A program made the translations under genes and the position numbers. This document shows positions 10,701-19,279 of a stretch of DNA of 64,000 bases, in pieces. How positions within the stretch are numbered: position 1 is the first letter of the stretch; every line of letters begins with the position of its first letter. The stretch comes from Beverwykella pulmonaria. Lineage: Eukaryota > Ascomycota > Dothideomycetes > Pleosporales > Melanommataceae. The stretch lies in assembly GCA_001599595.1 (NCBI GenBank), contig BCHH01000009.1, forward strand, positions 1,602,901 through 1,666,900, written 5' to 3'. The notes under the pieces are model-generated. The model was not told where the DNA came from and did no database searches. It was given only the letters and a program-made list of their open reading frames with translations.

Positions 10701-11304
10701 TAGCATCGACTGCCATGTCGGCAACATCAACGGCACGGTTGAGGTCGTCTATCGACCCAGTCCGCTCAAATCGCAGGCCAAGCCGCTTTCCAAGGTTGCT
10801 CAAGTAGCCGGCTTGATCGGGGTGGCCTTGGGGAGTAGCATCGACTGCCATTTCGGCAGCCTCGACAGCACGATTAATGTCGTCTATTAGCCCAGTCCGC
10901 TCAAATCGCACGCGGAGACAGCCCCCGAGGCTGCTAAAGTGGCGAGCTCGATCGGGATGGTCTTGAGGAGTAGCAACAACTACCATTTCGGCAACCTCGA
11001 CAACACGGTTGAGGTCATCCATTAACCTAGTCCGTTCAAATCGCATGCGTAGCACAGCAATAAAGTCGCTTAATATGCCAACTAGATAGATAGATCCCTG
11101 TGGCATTATATCTATTACTTTCTCCATCATGTTAATGGCCTCATGTAAGTCCTTTATGACGCCGGTTCGTTGGTAATTCTTTGACAGTTCGGTCGCTTGG
11201 TTTCTTTGATGCATTATTTGAGTGCCCACTTCGTCCAATACAGACCCATTGTTTGTGAAGTCGTTGTCCATACTAGTAGAGTGATGATTGCCGCTAGCGT
11301 GCAC
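7705..11304 (-). CDS. TPR-CHAT protease-like protein, 1199 residues
   Basis: An intronless frame. Roughly residues 80-620 are twelve tandem 45-residue tetratricopeptide-like units beginning RFExTGxIDDxNRA, followed by a divergent thirteenth. The 135-bp DNA units are strikingly alike. Next comes a helical linker, then a C-terminal CHAT domain (caspase HetF associated with TPRs). The catalytic dyad is visible as His1037 in FHFAGHGRSD and Cys1083 in LSACSTG, followed by GFRHVIGTLWEVSD. CHAT domains belong to clan CD cysteine peptidases. In bacteria and fungi, TPR-CHAT proteins are linked to immunity or cell death, including activation of gasdermin-like pore formers in some systems. No gasdermin is recognisable in this window. 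The repeats probably sense a ligand and the CHAT domain executes. The next gene on the same strand is a DUF6594 protein 685 bases away. Confidence 0.9.
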   Translation of the reverse strand: MHASGNHHSTSMDNDFTNNGSVLDEVGTQIMHQRNQATELSKNYQRTGVIKDLHEAINMMEKVIDIMPQGSIYLVGILSDFIAVLRMRFERTRLMDDLNRVVEVAEMVVVATPQDHPDRARHFSSLGGCLRVRFERTGLIDDINRAVEAAEMAVDATPQGHPDQAGYLSNLGKRLGLRFERTGSIDDLNRAVDVADMAVDATPQDHPNRAGYLNNLGNWLSSRFEWTGSIDDLNHAIEITKRAVTATPQGGPSRAVCLNTLGSCLARRFESTGLIDDINCAVDVADRAVSATPQGHPDLASHLSNFGSCLRMRFERTGSIDDINRAVKVADMAVDATPQDHPNRAVRLNNLGSCLGMRFEQTGSIDDLNRAVDATHMAVTITPQSRLNRAGYLNNLGIRLSSRFGWTGSIDDLNRAVDVADMAVDATPQGHPDRAGYWNNLGGCLGRRFEQTGSMDDLNRAIDVTDMAVNATSQNHPDRAIYLNSLGYRLSRRFERIGSIEDLNRAVDVANMAVTATPQDHPNRAAILNNLGSWLGMRFEQTGSIDDLNRAVNVADVAVSTTPHGRPIRAGYLNNLGSCLGRRFERTGLIDDINRAFDVAEMAVNATPQDHPNRAVRLNNLGKCLSRRFERTGLKDDFNRSLACFKKGWASHNSPPSTRILLARRAAAMLASQLNWKESSDLLQGAIKLLPKVSPRLLDNNDKEHMLGQFAGLASMAAAISLKAGKDEHRALQLLELGRCIIAGLLLEMRTDISDLRQQHPRLASEFESLRNELDSSPNEMYLLGDTVSSWKFQKSRRFEADQRFDEVIAKIRDQSGFQNFLLPPTIDDMMAAAAQGPIVIINVSFYRCDAFLLEHHRIRVLPLPDLREEELKERAQQQLVGSTLTLKWLWDIATGPILDELGYQCPPLDDNWPHVWWIPTGALSHFPIHAAGYHTQRFTKTVLDRAMSSYASSVKALLYGRRHTIHRPAELAPEHTLLVAMQDTPGRSRLAFATQEVEMLASLCPSLRLKPVIPTRRRNQVLAQLRACRIFHFAGHGRSDPLDPSRSCLLLEDWKESPLTVGDLRDSKIQESSPFLGYLSACSTGSNKVDKLVDEGIHLVSAFQLAGFRHVIGTLWEVSDSHCVDVAKVVYETIRDEGITDMAICRGLHQAVKALRDARMDATRDIRDAELSDDELSNEDETMLESPLYWAPYIHFGV

Positions 11305-11988
11305 GTTAGACGAGCTCGCCAGTGTAGTAGAGTCTTCAGGGTCATATCCACCAGAATCGTCTATCGTGCTCTCGACAAGGCTTGCGGAAGCCGGTATCAG
11401 ACGTCAGGCATTGAGGTTTGAGGAATTAGCCTCGCTGTAGATACCTGTCCAATTCAAGAAAAGCCTACTGGCGTGTTTCTCGAGGCTATATGCTCATTTC
11501 GGCACAGGTGCACAACATTGCTTCACCGGTCAACACGCCAAGGCGCTGAGTGTAATTCCATGAAGGATAATGGCGGCCTTACTGCCTGCCGTCGGCTGAC
11601 TTCAGTTCTGGAGCACATGTGGGCGATTTTGTTTGGCTCTGCGGGTAGTTGCAGTGCGTGTGGCTTGCGTTGCTGCCTAAATGTTGTTCCTGCTCGCTTG
11701 GCAGCTGCCGCTGAGCTGCGTTGCTTCAAGGGCACGGACCTCGTTCCATATTTCGCGTGAGTAATAACTTGGATGCAGCACGCAGCTTCCGTCAATAAAA
11801 CAGCCCTGGGCATCTCAATGGTATGTTCAACCATATGTAGCATGTTTTTCACACACGTCATCATGATACAAATATCAAATTTCTTTTATACACCATATCG
11901 AGGTGCTTGCATGAATCGGCGCTCTGCTGGTCAGCATCAATCTCTAACCGAACTGCGGACCGAGTCGTCCTAACTTCTCATGCAACAC
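11305..11988. other. Intergenic, upstream of the CHAT gene
   Basis: 685 bases containing the CHAT promoter and the 3' flank of the DUF6594 gene. Frames of about 100 codons exist on both strands (11473-11760 plus, 11523-11864 minus), but they overlap each other and have no recognisable domain. Confidence 0.5.
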
Positions 11989-13191
11989 CTAATTCTTGGA
12001 TACATTGGCACTTGAGATGAATACAATCAGTACTGTTGTGTATCTGTACCAGGTAGGATGTTAGCTACTATTGGAAAGAACCACGAATCTCCTAACTCAC
12101 GTTGCACCTGCCACTACTAATTCAACAGTTTTAGCTTTGGTTGAGCCTGACAATACTGCAATAAAGGCGCTTGCGGCAGTTATAATGGCAAGAAGTCTGG
12201 CAGTAAGACTATCCAGGCGAGTGCAAGCAACCACAGGAGCAAGCAGAAGTGTGACAATGAAGGGTGTCATTAAAACTCGAGCAGTTCGCGTAATCGACGC
12301 CTTTGGCATGATGTGGACTTTGGGGTCTCTAGAAATAGCACGGTGCCGATGCTGGAAGGTTTTCAGTTTGAGGTCCGTTTTGTTCTGAGGCAAATACCTT
12401 ACCTTCCCAAACCATCGGCGGAGACGAATTAAGGATTTCTCTGCAATTGTCTCTAACCAAATCATGACAGTATCATCTGTAGAGGCGACACTAAGCAAAT
12501 CATTGGAATGATCAAGATATGCAGTTTCTGCTCTTGCGATGCAACCAGTCCCGTTGACCCAATTCTGCAAGCTCGAGACAGCTTGCAGCCTGGCCGTTTC
12601 GAAGCTGAGTATCTGCTGATTCCTTACAATCAAACTGTCTTCGCCTTTCGTCAGAGCTGTTTAAATTTAGATTGACAAATGCCTACCATAATCAGCTAGC
12701 GCAACATCAATTTGTGACAAGACAGAGCTCCTTTCGCTATTATCGTCCGCGCGACAACTTCCAAGGCGTAGAGTTTCAGTCTCTTGCCTATCGAGTCTCC
12801 GCAATTGGTTCTCCAAGAACGATAATTTGTCCTGTTTCAGCAACAGAAGGCGTGAACGCAAGTGAGAGAACCGGCGACAGAGGTGAAAGTGATCGTGAGA
12901 CGCTATTAGTGCTGAGAATCGAGGATAGCCGGCGGGGTTGTCTTCGACTGGTAGTATTCAGTAATGCTGCGATATATTACATTGGAAAGAAAAAAAATTA
13001 CTCTGCATTGGGTATCTTGAACGGTCACTGCTTTTGCTAACTTCACTGGTAGATCTTGTCATCCAGGATAAAAACGTATTACAGAATCTTTTAGGAAAAC
13101 TTCTGCCTAAGCCTTCACTATTAACAAAAGTTGATGAGAACAAATTGCCAACCTGTCCAAGTTCAACATCAGTAACCCATGGACATGCCAT
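11989..13191 (-). CDS. DUF6594 membrane protein (block A)
   Basis: Reconstructed exons, 5' to 3': 13191-13002, 12947-12687, 12656-12101 and 12043-11989, giving 353 residues. The first intron is 54 nt and the last is 57 nt with a GCTAACA branch point. The second intron could end at 12657 (30 nt, very short) or at 12645 (42 nt); both keep frame. An extra intron near 12390-12330 cannot be excluded. After a 63-residue leader the N-terminal motif reads GYPRFSALIASHDHFHLCRR, followed by a helical segment on heavy and light heptads. The C-terminal part has hydrophobic segments around MTPFIVTLLLAPVVAC, LLAIITAASAFIAVLS and VLIVFIS. These features define the DUF6594 family. No biochemical role is known. 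The gene is followed by an SH3-like small protein and a caspase-like gene. Confidence 0.8.
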
Positions 13192-13767
13192 TGAAGAGGG
13201 CGTTGGAGTAGGCTAAAAACTGCAACGGAAGAAGCTAAATCAAGGCAGAGGAGAGTGAGCATCACAAAAGATCTCGACACTCTGCTTTTAGGTCTTTGGT
13301 AAAATCCTCAGCCGTGGCAGCCGACAAAGGGAGATAAGTGCTCAGATGCGTAGTGTTCGAGGCTGCAGCTCCTAACGTCGTGGGCCTGGACTACACGAAT
13401 CACTGTAATGCCGGGTTGCACTAGTGCAAGATACATGCTGTGGCTGCTGCGGCAAGGCTCGCACAGCGGCTGACAACGGACAGGGATTTAGACTATCTCA
13501 CAGGGCTACAACCCTTCCCCAATTCTTGATTTTCACAGCCTACCAAGAATGACTTCTGAATGCTAAGGCATACTGGTGCGACACATGTTTGCGACTGCAT
13601 TCAGTCTTGGTGGTCCTTTTGTCAGGCTGACAGCCAACAGGTACAGTAAATATTTACTCGCTTTCACCTGCACTCATACTGTCTCATACACAAACGCAAT
13701 TCATCACATTTTCTTGCTTCACTCTTGTACACTGCCATAAGCTTGAGCCTGCTGCGGTGCTATAACG
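13192..13767. other. Intergenic, divergent promoters
   Basis: 575 bases between the divergently transcribed DUF6594 and small SH3-like genes. No further coding sequence is seen. Confidence 0.6.
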
Positions 13768-14138
13768 ATGGGATCGGTCAAGGAGTAAGACGGCCATCTT
13801 ATATACATTTACCATTCTAATAACTGTTATAGAGATACACATAATCCGCAAATCGTTTTCTGCGATGATGGCGGCCGTCCAAAAGTAGATGAATATAGCA
13901 TGGCAAGTAGCACAATCGCGGGTCTATTTTGGGGATTCTTACGAAGAACCACCAGCAACCCAAATTTCGACCAAACGACCGAGTTTACATCATTACCCCT
14001 GCACGAAAAGGACCATTCCAGGTATTCACTATCGTTAGTGGGAAATACACCCTCCGCGACGCGAATAAGAGACTAGTAGAGAATGGGAAAGAGTTCAAGG
14101 AATCGGAGCTGCAACTAGAACAGGAAGATTTTTTCTGA
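13768..14138 (+). CDS. Small SH3-like hypothetical protein (block A)
   Basis: Three exons are proposed: 13768-13784, 13833-13884 and 13947-14138 (or 13956-14138), giving 86 or 83 residues. The first intron is 48 nt with a GTAAGA donor and a CTAATAAC branch region; the second has a GTAGAT donor. The product has a short acidic start (DTHNPQIVFCDDGGRPK), then KFRPNDRVYIITPARKGPFQ, a beta-rich stretch, YTLRD and KEFKESELQL. The pattern resembles small SH3/KOW-like barrels (xFxxxDxVxI...YxLxD...F.ESxL). It resembles the small protein at 25763-26167, which occupies the same place between a DUF6594 gene and a caspase-like gene. No signal peptide or membrane segment is present. It converges with the caspase-like gene, whose stop is 110 bases away. 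Function unknown. Confidence 0.6.
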
Positions 14139-14247
14139 TGAAGTGCCGACACTTTATTATGAACGATGAAACACGTCAGAAGGGATAATCAGTTGGCCTA
14201 GCTAGGAGTCTACTATTATGAAATAATTGGTCGCTGGTATATATGGA

Positions 14248-16257
14248 TTATTCCAATACAGTGCGTATTATGAAGTTCTTAGTTGCCCATCCATCCTCAC
14301 CCTGGCCTCGGATACCCACTGTCAGCTTTGAAAGAAAATCCGATAGATTATCTCCGTTATTAGCGCCTCGAGATACAACGCTAGGAATGCGAGAAATCTC
14401 GGGTAAAACCATCTGAGGAAATGAAATTGGCTTGCTCGTAATGAAGACTTTAATAATATCTTCACACTGGCCTTTGCCGCTATTCTGAAGGAATTCAGGT
14501 ACCTTCATCCGCAGCCCTATTACCTTCCCACCGTCCGCCCCCTCATTCTTTGGTGGTATGATTTTATAACCACCTCCACCAGATTTGGAAATGAGGTTTT
14601 TAATTTGCCAAGAAGGGGCGAAGTTAAACATCGCTAAATATAGCGGTTTATTGCTGAAATTTTCAACGAGAAATTCCCATTTGGTGTTATGTTTGATGTC
14701 GAATGCGCCGGATATACCAGGAGGACATTTGGGAATAAGTGAGAATGACCTTTCGAAGGTCAAACTGGGCAGCCGGTTCACCAATCCCTCGAAGTACTTG
14801 AATGTTGCAAGGTGTTGTATGACATTTACAACAGCTTCTGTAGATCCGTCTGAGCTGCACGGTATGCTTGGAATGCAGGCAACCTTTTCATGTAACGCAT
14901 CGACTACATCATACTCGTCACGTTCGTTGATAGTGACGTTGAATATGCATGGTTCCTCTGTCTGGTCTTCTGTGGAAAGGCGCACGAAACGCAGTCCTTT
15001 CGCAGTCGCTTCTAATTGCCTGCTGCAGCTGATGCTGGCCAGAAGTCCTACACAAATATACCTAGGGGAGAGACTGGTAAGCAGCTTTGCTTTCCAGCCC
15101 ATCTGGAATTGTATTAGGGCTGATGTCGTGCTGACCTCTATCAAGTCTGATTCAAAGTCTCGAACAGTATCGACTCGTACATTCAGAATTGCTTCTTCCT
15201 CCTGGTAGTTGGCGTGCTCGGGAGTGTCAAATGGATATACGGCGTACTCATCACCTTTGCAAACGCCGTTTACATGTCCTGCTTTTAAATATAGGCGACC
15301 ATCTATTGCCTTGATTGGAACAAAATGGATATCTGGCTGGGGAAGAGGGTTCCCAAAAAATATGAGGTTCGCATTACCGTACCGCATTGGGGTTTGCCGG
15401 GGCCAGAAGACATGGAACCTGGTGCTAAGGTGCTCGTGTACGGATTGGTGTGTAAGTTCTATGCCTTTGTCCCTCAGAGTAGTGAGAGCGTCAAGGAGAA
15501 AGTAAGTAAGAGCACCTCGCCTCTCTCCGTCCTTCTCAAGTTCATATGCTTTTTCATGTGGAGCACAGGCCGAGAGGACCGTATAGCTTTTAGGTTCGAG
15601 AAGCCAGTCTCGCTCCATTGAGGAATCGCGTAAAGGGCTGGCCACGTCGAATAAGATCCCTTTCTGCTCTCGGAGGCTGGCAGAATCAACACTGGGGTTG
15701 TAATTGACTGTTCGGACGTCAAACCCGCGCCAGTCGCTATTGCGTACCACACTGCCAGAAAAGCAACAATCAAGAACAAGTGTGATAAGAAGTCCTTTCT
15801 GAGCCATTATATCCAGAGCTGATGCTAAAACTCGAGTTCGAAGGTATCTACTCCCACTTCCATCTTCCGATAGAAGAACCAAAGCAAGTTCAAGAGCGTC
15901 GTTAGGGCCAGATTGTGCATCGGTCGGCGGCAGTCGTGCACCGTGTCCAGAGTAGTGGATGTATACAACGTCTCCACTTTTTGCCATATCCAATACTCTG
16001 CAAAGGCTAGATTTGAAATTTTCATATGTCGGCCATATGCCTGGTTCTTCGGGTGGTCGGTTGGAATTAGGATCCGTAGGTGTTGCTGCGGTAAGGACAA
16101 CTATGTCCACATCAGATTCCCCTGTTTCGAGGAAAAACTTAACAGCCATCGCATCTCGAATGCAACCTTTAAGCCACTCGTCTTCACGCTTAGGGTAGTA
16201 ATTGATGCCAACTATGACTGCCCAGTGGGACGTTGCAATGTGAGTTTCGCGAGACAT
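14248..16257 (-). CDS. Caspase-like (peptidase C14) protein with DUF4384-like C-terminus
   Basis: An intronless frame of 669 residues. Residues 10-300 form a caspase-like domain: it opens HWAVIVGINYY, has the catalytic His105 in YIHYSGHGAR and the catalytic Cys165 in VLDCCFSGSV, and ends ANLIFFGNPLP. Both dyad residues are intact, so activity is plausible. Substrate specificity of fungal members is Arg/Lys or unknown. Residues from about 310 are an all-beta extension. Its final third (WEFLVENFSNKPLYLAMFNF and what follows) resembles the DUF4384-like domain found behind caspase domains in bacterial and fungal proteins. No NLR or prion-like N-terminus is fused. It lies next to the small SH3-like and DUF6594 genes. 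Self-cleavage or partner cleavage in a death or stress pathway is an inference. Confidence 0.88.
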   Translation of the reverse strand: MSRETHIATSHWAVIVGINYYPKREDEWLKGCIRDAMAVKFFLETGESDVDIVVLTAATPTDPNSNRPPEEPGIWPTYENFKSSLCRVLDMAKSGDVVYIHYSGHGARLPPTDAQSGPNDALELALVLLSEDGSGSRYLRTRVLASALDIMAQKGLLITLVLDCCFSGSVVRNSDWRGFDVRTVNYNPSVDSASLREQKGILFDVASPLRDSSMERDWLLEPKSYTVLSACAPHEKAYELEKDGERRGALTYFLLDALTTLRDKGIELTHQSVHEHLSTRFHVFWPRQTPMRYGNANLIFFGNPLPQPDIHFVPIKAIDGRLYLKAGHVNGVCKGDEYAVYPFDTPEHANYQEEEAILNVRVDTVRDFESDLIEVSTTSALIQFQMGWKAKLLTSLSPRYICVGLLASISCSRQLEATAKGLRFVRLSTEDQTEEPCIFNVTINERDEYDVVDALHEKVACIPSIPCSSDGSTEAVVNVIQHLATFKYFEGLVNRLPSLTFERSFSLIPKCPPGISGAFDIKHNTKWEFLVENFSNKPLYLAMFNFAPSWQIKNLISKSGGGGYKIIPPKNEGADGGKVIGLRMKVPEFLQNSGKGQCEDIIKVFITSKPISFPQMVLPEISRIPSVVSRGANNGDNLSDFLSKLTVGIRGQGEDGWATKNFIIRTVLE

Positions 16258-17324
16258 ACCAGTACCGGTATTGGGTTCGAGCTGAACGACGACTGAAGCA
16301 CAGAATGTAAATTATACAAGTATCGGACTCTTTTAGTTTAACGGAACAAGATTACTAGCACCTGACACTGTTGCGCGGACACTGCCGTCGGGGAGGGGTC
16401 GCTCGTGATGTGTTACTGGTGAAGTCGGAGCCAGGGTGCAGTGGGGCTGCCAAGTTGGCAATTTTCTTTTCATATCGCCCAGTCATTCACATCTCTTTCT
16501 ATCTACGAAAGTACCAACTAACTCTCCACGCGTTATCTGACATGTAATGACCCCGCTCCATAGACAGCTTTGCAAATTCTATCACAGCGCACGTAGTCGA
16601 GCAAAGCAACGACAAGGCAGGACGCAACACACAATGGTAAGCCATGTATCACTATATGCCATGCCCATATACAGGGCAGGTGCTTCTATTAAGCCGTCTA
16701 GGCCCTGCTACCGTCCTGTACGACCGCCCTCTAAAATATCGTCCCTCCTTGACAGTCCGTTCCAGAGGGACGACGATTTCATCGGCCATGATAGTGCCGA
16801 TATAAAACATCGGATGTGCTTCATACCAGCCTATCGCGCAAGGCGAGTTGGCCTTGGAGGAATTAGGTGAATAGCAGATGTTGCAAGCCAGCAGCGAACA
16901 GCGGCTATCCGTTGTTTTAAAAGTCCCAGATTACCATCGATTACATCTAGTAGGTAAGGGATGAGTCACCAAAGACATTGGTGTTCTGGTTACATGAAGG
17001 CACGCAGGCGATGTTTGAGAAGGTGGCTACCAGAGGACCGCTGATGCGGTGAGCTAATTAATCTAGGCTGTCTCCCCCACCAGGTTCCGATCACTTATAA
17101 AAGAAGATGCTCAAATTATCCACATTGCAAACGGCCATCGCTTGCTGCTTGTTGGATTTATCGCAGTCAGCTACGAAAAACCCGCAGAACATCTGCTTTA
17201 GGGCTGCCCTATCCGTCCATCCTACTACATTCACCGAACAGATCTATCTTTATCACCTCCCGGAGCTAGGATGTAGCATAAATACTGACAGGATTCCCCG
17301 CTTGCATAACTGAGGTTTAGCTCA
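16258..17324. other. Intergenic, no supported gene
   Basis: About 1.07 kb upstream of the caspase-like gene. A TATAAA occurs near 17095, but the frame directly after it (17107-17313) starts too close to it and has no family features. Nothing else is recognisable. Confidence 0.5.
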
Positions 17325-17860
17325 TAGACGAGGGCAAAGCGCTAGCTCCTTTCTTGTAGAAACTGGGCTCTAATGTGGAAAAGGACAACGCTACTGTACC
17401 ACTACTGCAATCTCTTGACTACATGCATCTTGCTATCAGATATGTTGCTCCTTAAATCGAACAGAGAACGCCGCGTATAACTATCTTGCGATACATAGAA
17501 GTTTACAGAAACAACTATGACCGAACTTGTCTGCTCATGAACGGTGTGGGAGACAATTGCATATTACATGTGAATGAAAAGGAGTTCAAAAGCAACTGAG
17601 GGTATGGCAATACGTGCAATGATGATTAAGGAGAGGATAGCATGGCAGGACGGTCTTAGCACGCTGAAAGTTGCTAGCATCCTGGCGATGGTGCTGAAAT
17701 ATCAAGGAAGTACGAGACGGTAGAGGATATGATCCAGCGAGCGCTGGAGGGAAAGGATAAGGCTCTGGGTAAAGACTACCCCAAAACGCTGATCAGTGTG
17801 GATAACCTGGCGGAAGTGATGCGGTGCCAGGTGAAGTACGAGGCAGCAGTAGCTAGTCCA
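17325..17860 (+). pseudogene. NB-ARC/TPR (STAND NTPase) gene remnant
   Basis: Around 17325-17545 one frame reads IDEGKALAPFL-stop-KLGSNVEKDN, then QSLDYMHLAIRYVAP-stop and IEQRTPRITILRYIEVYRNN. This matches the end of the nucleotide-binding region of fungal NB-ARC-TPR proteins, where LDYMPLA is conserved. Stops are at 17357-17359 and 17453-17455. From 17670 kinesin-light-chain-type TPR sequence follows: ILAMVLKYQG, a one-base frameshift near 17706, then IQRALEGKDKALGKDYPKTL and SVDNLAEVM. Neither end of a full gene is left. Such genes encode cytoplasmic NLR-like receptors. The copy cannot be functional. Confidence 0.7.
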
Positions 17861-18785
17861 TTTTCTGCGGCCACCAGCACGTACCCATTAATACATAAGC
17901 AATCAATATCTGCCCATCGGAGTCGAATGAGATCAGTTTTGAGCACGTAGTGAGCAGATAACCATATTGAGTAGGTGGGGAGATTGATGGCGGAGTGATG
18001 AGGAGCTAACAATAGCCCTTCCAACCATGATGTTAGTTTAGTAACACCACGGGCTAGGCCAATCATATATGAACAAAAATCATCTTACTATCGACAGATG
18101 TTTCGTAAACGCATTTGTCTAGTTTTGGACTAAAATGGACAGGAATATCTGTATGAGTTCATGAGGGGTATTCGCATTCTCGTTTAGCTTACCGAATTAA
18201 TGGTATGCTCGTGCTACTCCAGAACTAGTTGCTCCCTGTGAATGACGCAGCTTACTCAGTTTCCGGTTCACTCAATCAGATTTAAATTAAGTGTAACGCC
18301 AACCTCACCCTTGATACGTGTGAATGCCGTTCTGGTGGGTTTAGAGCAAGCAGATGTCTCAATGCATATTCAACTGCTCACTCTTCTTGTTCAGAATACG
18401 ATTAATGCGATCAAGAGATATGCAAACTGAGCGAGGGTAGTAAACGGAGATTCTAGTTATGATTCATTTGGAAATAGTCTAAAGGACCTTTTAGGGAGCC
18501 ACCTAGAGTATGTTGTCAGCTCGTAATATTTTCAAACTCTACGATGATTGACCAATGTTAGACATTGTTGGGATATGGAAACTGTTTTTGGGATTTCAGC
18601 TTCCTCATCGGGACTACCTATCTGCAGAGACTCTCGAAAACTATGTGTATACCGATATTGTGATAAATGAAGATTACATATGGCCAAGTCTAGGATATGA
18701 AAGCTGACACTATGGGCTGCGCGTTCTTCACAGTGCCACGGCCAGAAGAGAGTAATATCGCATGGAAAGTGAGCCAGGTGCGAGA
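17861..18785. other. Intergenic, AT-rich, no gene seen
   Basis: Roughly 900 bases between the NB-ARC/TPR remnant and the promoter of the cysteine-rich peptide gene. Only short frames broken by stops are present. Confidence 0.5.
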
Positions 18786-18791
18786 TATAAA
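18786..18791 (+). promoter_or_regulatory. TATA box of the cysteine-rich peptide gene
   Basis: TATAAA lies 124 bases upstream of the start codon of the small secreted peptide gene, in a reasonable position for its core promoter. Confidence 0.4.
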
Positions 18792-18909
18792 GACCTCATA
18801 GGTGTCCTGAATTGAATCGTTTCCCTCACAGTTATTGACTTTCGAAGAAAAAAATTGTCTGGCAACTCCTCTACCACACCAAACCACACGAACGTAATCA
18901 TCTATCAAT

Positions 18910-19279
18910 ATGAAGGCCTATCTTGCTATTTTCTTCCTTGCAGGGCAGCTTGCCGCTTCCCTCGCCGCCCCCGCTGAAAATGATGCTTCCCCAGGTGTTA
19001 CTCGTACGTTTCCATTCCACTGTTCGGTATATTTTTGCTGATAATTAAACTACTAGTCAACACATTCCAGCATAATGAACCTGCCCATCTTCAAGGGCAG
19101 GGAGCTTCTGCGGACGCAGCTTGTGAGTGCATTATTCTGGGGATTCGCTATGCCGCATTCTTCCTCCGGTTTCTAACATACACACAGCCGCATGCTGCTC
19201 CGGAATTTGTGCGGGCTACTGCTGCCCCCCCGGCGCCAGTTACTGTTACTACGATGGCAATTGCTGGTGTGTCTTTTAG
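18910..19279 (+). CDS. Small secreted cysteine-rich peptide (effector or antimicrobial candidate)
   Basis: Three exons: 18910-19003, 19057-19122 and 19188-19279. The introns are 53 nt (GTACGT donor, ATTAAAC region, CTAG acceptor) and 65 nt (GTGAGT donor, TTCTAACA branch point, ACAG acceptor). Phases agree and the protein is 83 residues. Residues 1-20 (MKAYLAIFFLAGQLAASLAA) are a clear signal peptide. An acidic, low-complexity propeptide-like stretch follows to about residue 55. The last 28 residues hold eight cysteines spaced C-C-x3-C-x3-C-C-x6-C-x5-C-x-C, ending NCWCVF. Even cysteine number, compactness and secretion suggest a disulfide-knotted effector, toxin-like or antimicrobial peptide. 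I recognise no family; the C-x-C ending recalls defensin-like folds only loosely. It is the only intact gene in an otherwise decayed stretch. Confidence 0.75.

Noticed and set aside
14585..15208. 207-codon plus-strand frame opposite the caspase-like gene
   Set aside because: Antisense to a gene with clear catalytic motifs; no recognisable product.
7705..16257. Gasdermin-like partner for the CHAT protease
   Set aside because: I looked for a 200-280-residue pore-former next to the CHAT gene; none is recognisable. The DUF6594 proteins are multi-helix membrane proteins, not gasdermins.
17107..17313. Possible small secreted protein after a TATAAA
   Set aside because: The TATA is only about ten bases from the ATG, the hydrophobic start is weak and no intron structure or cysteine pattern supports it.
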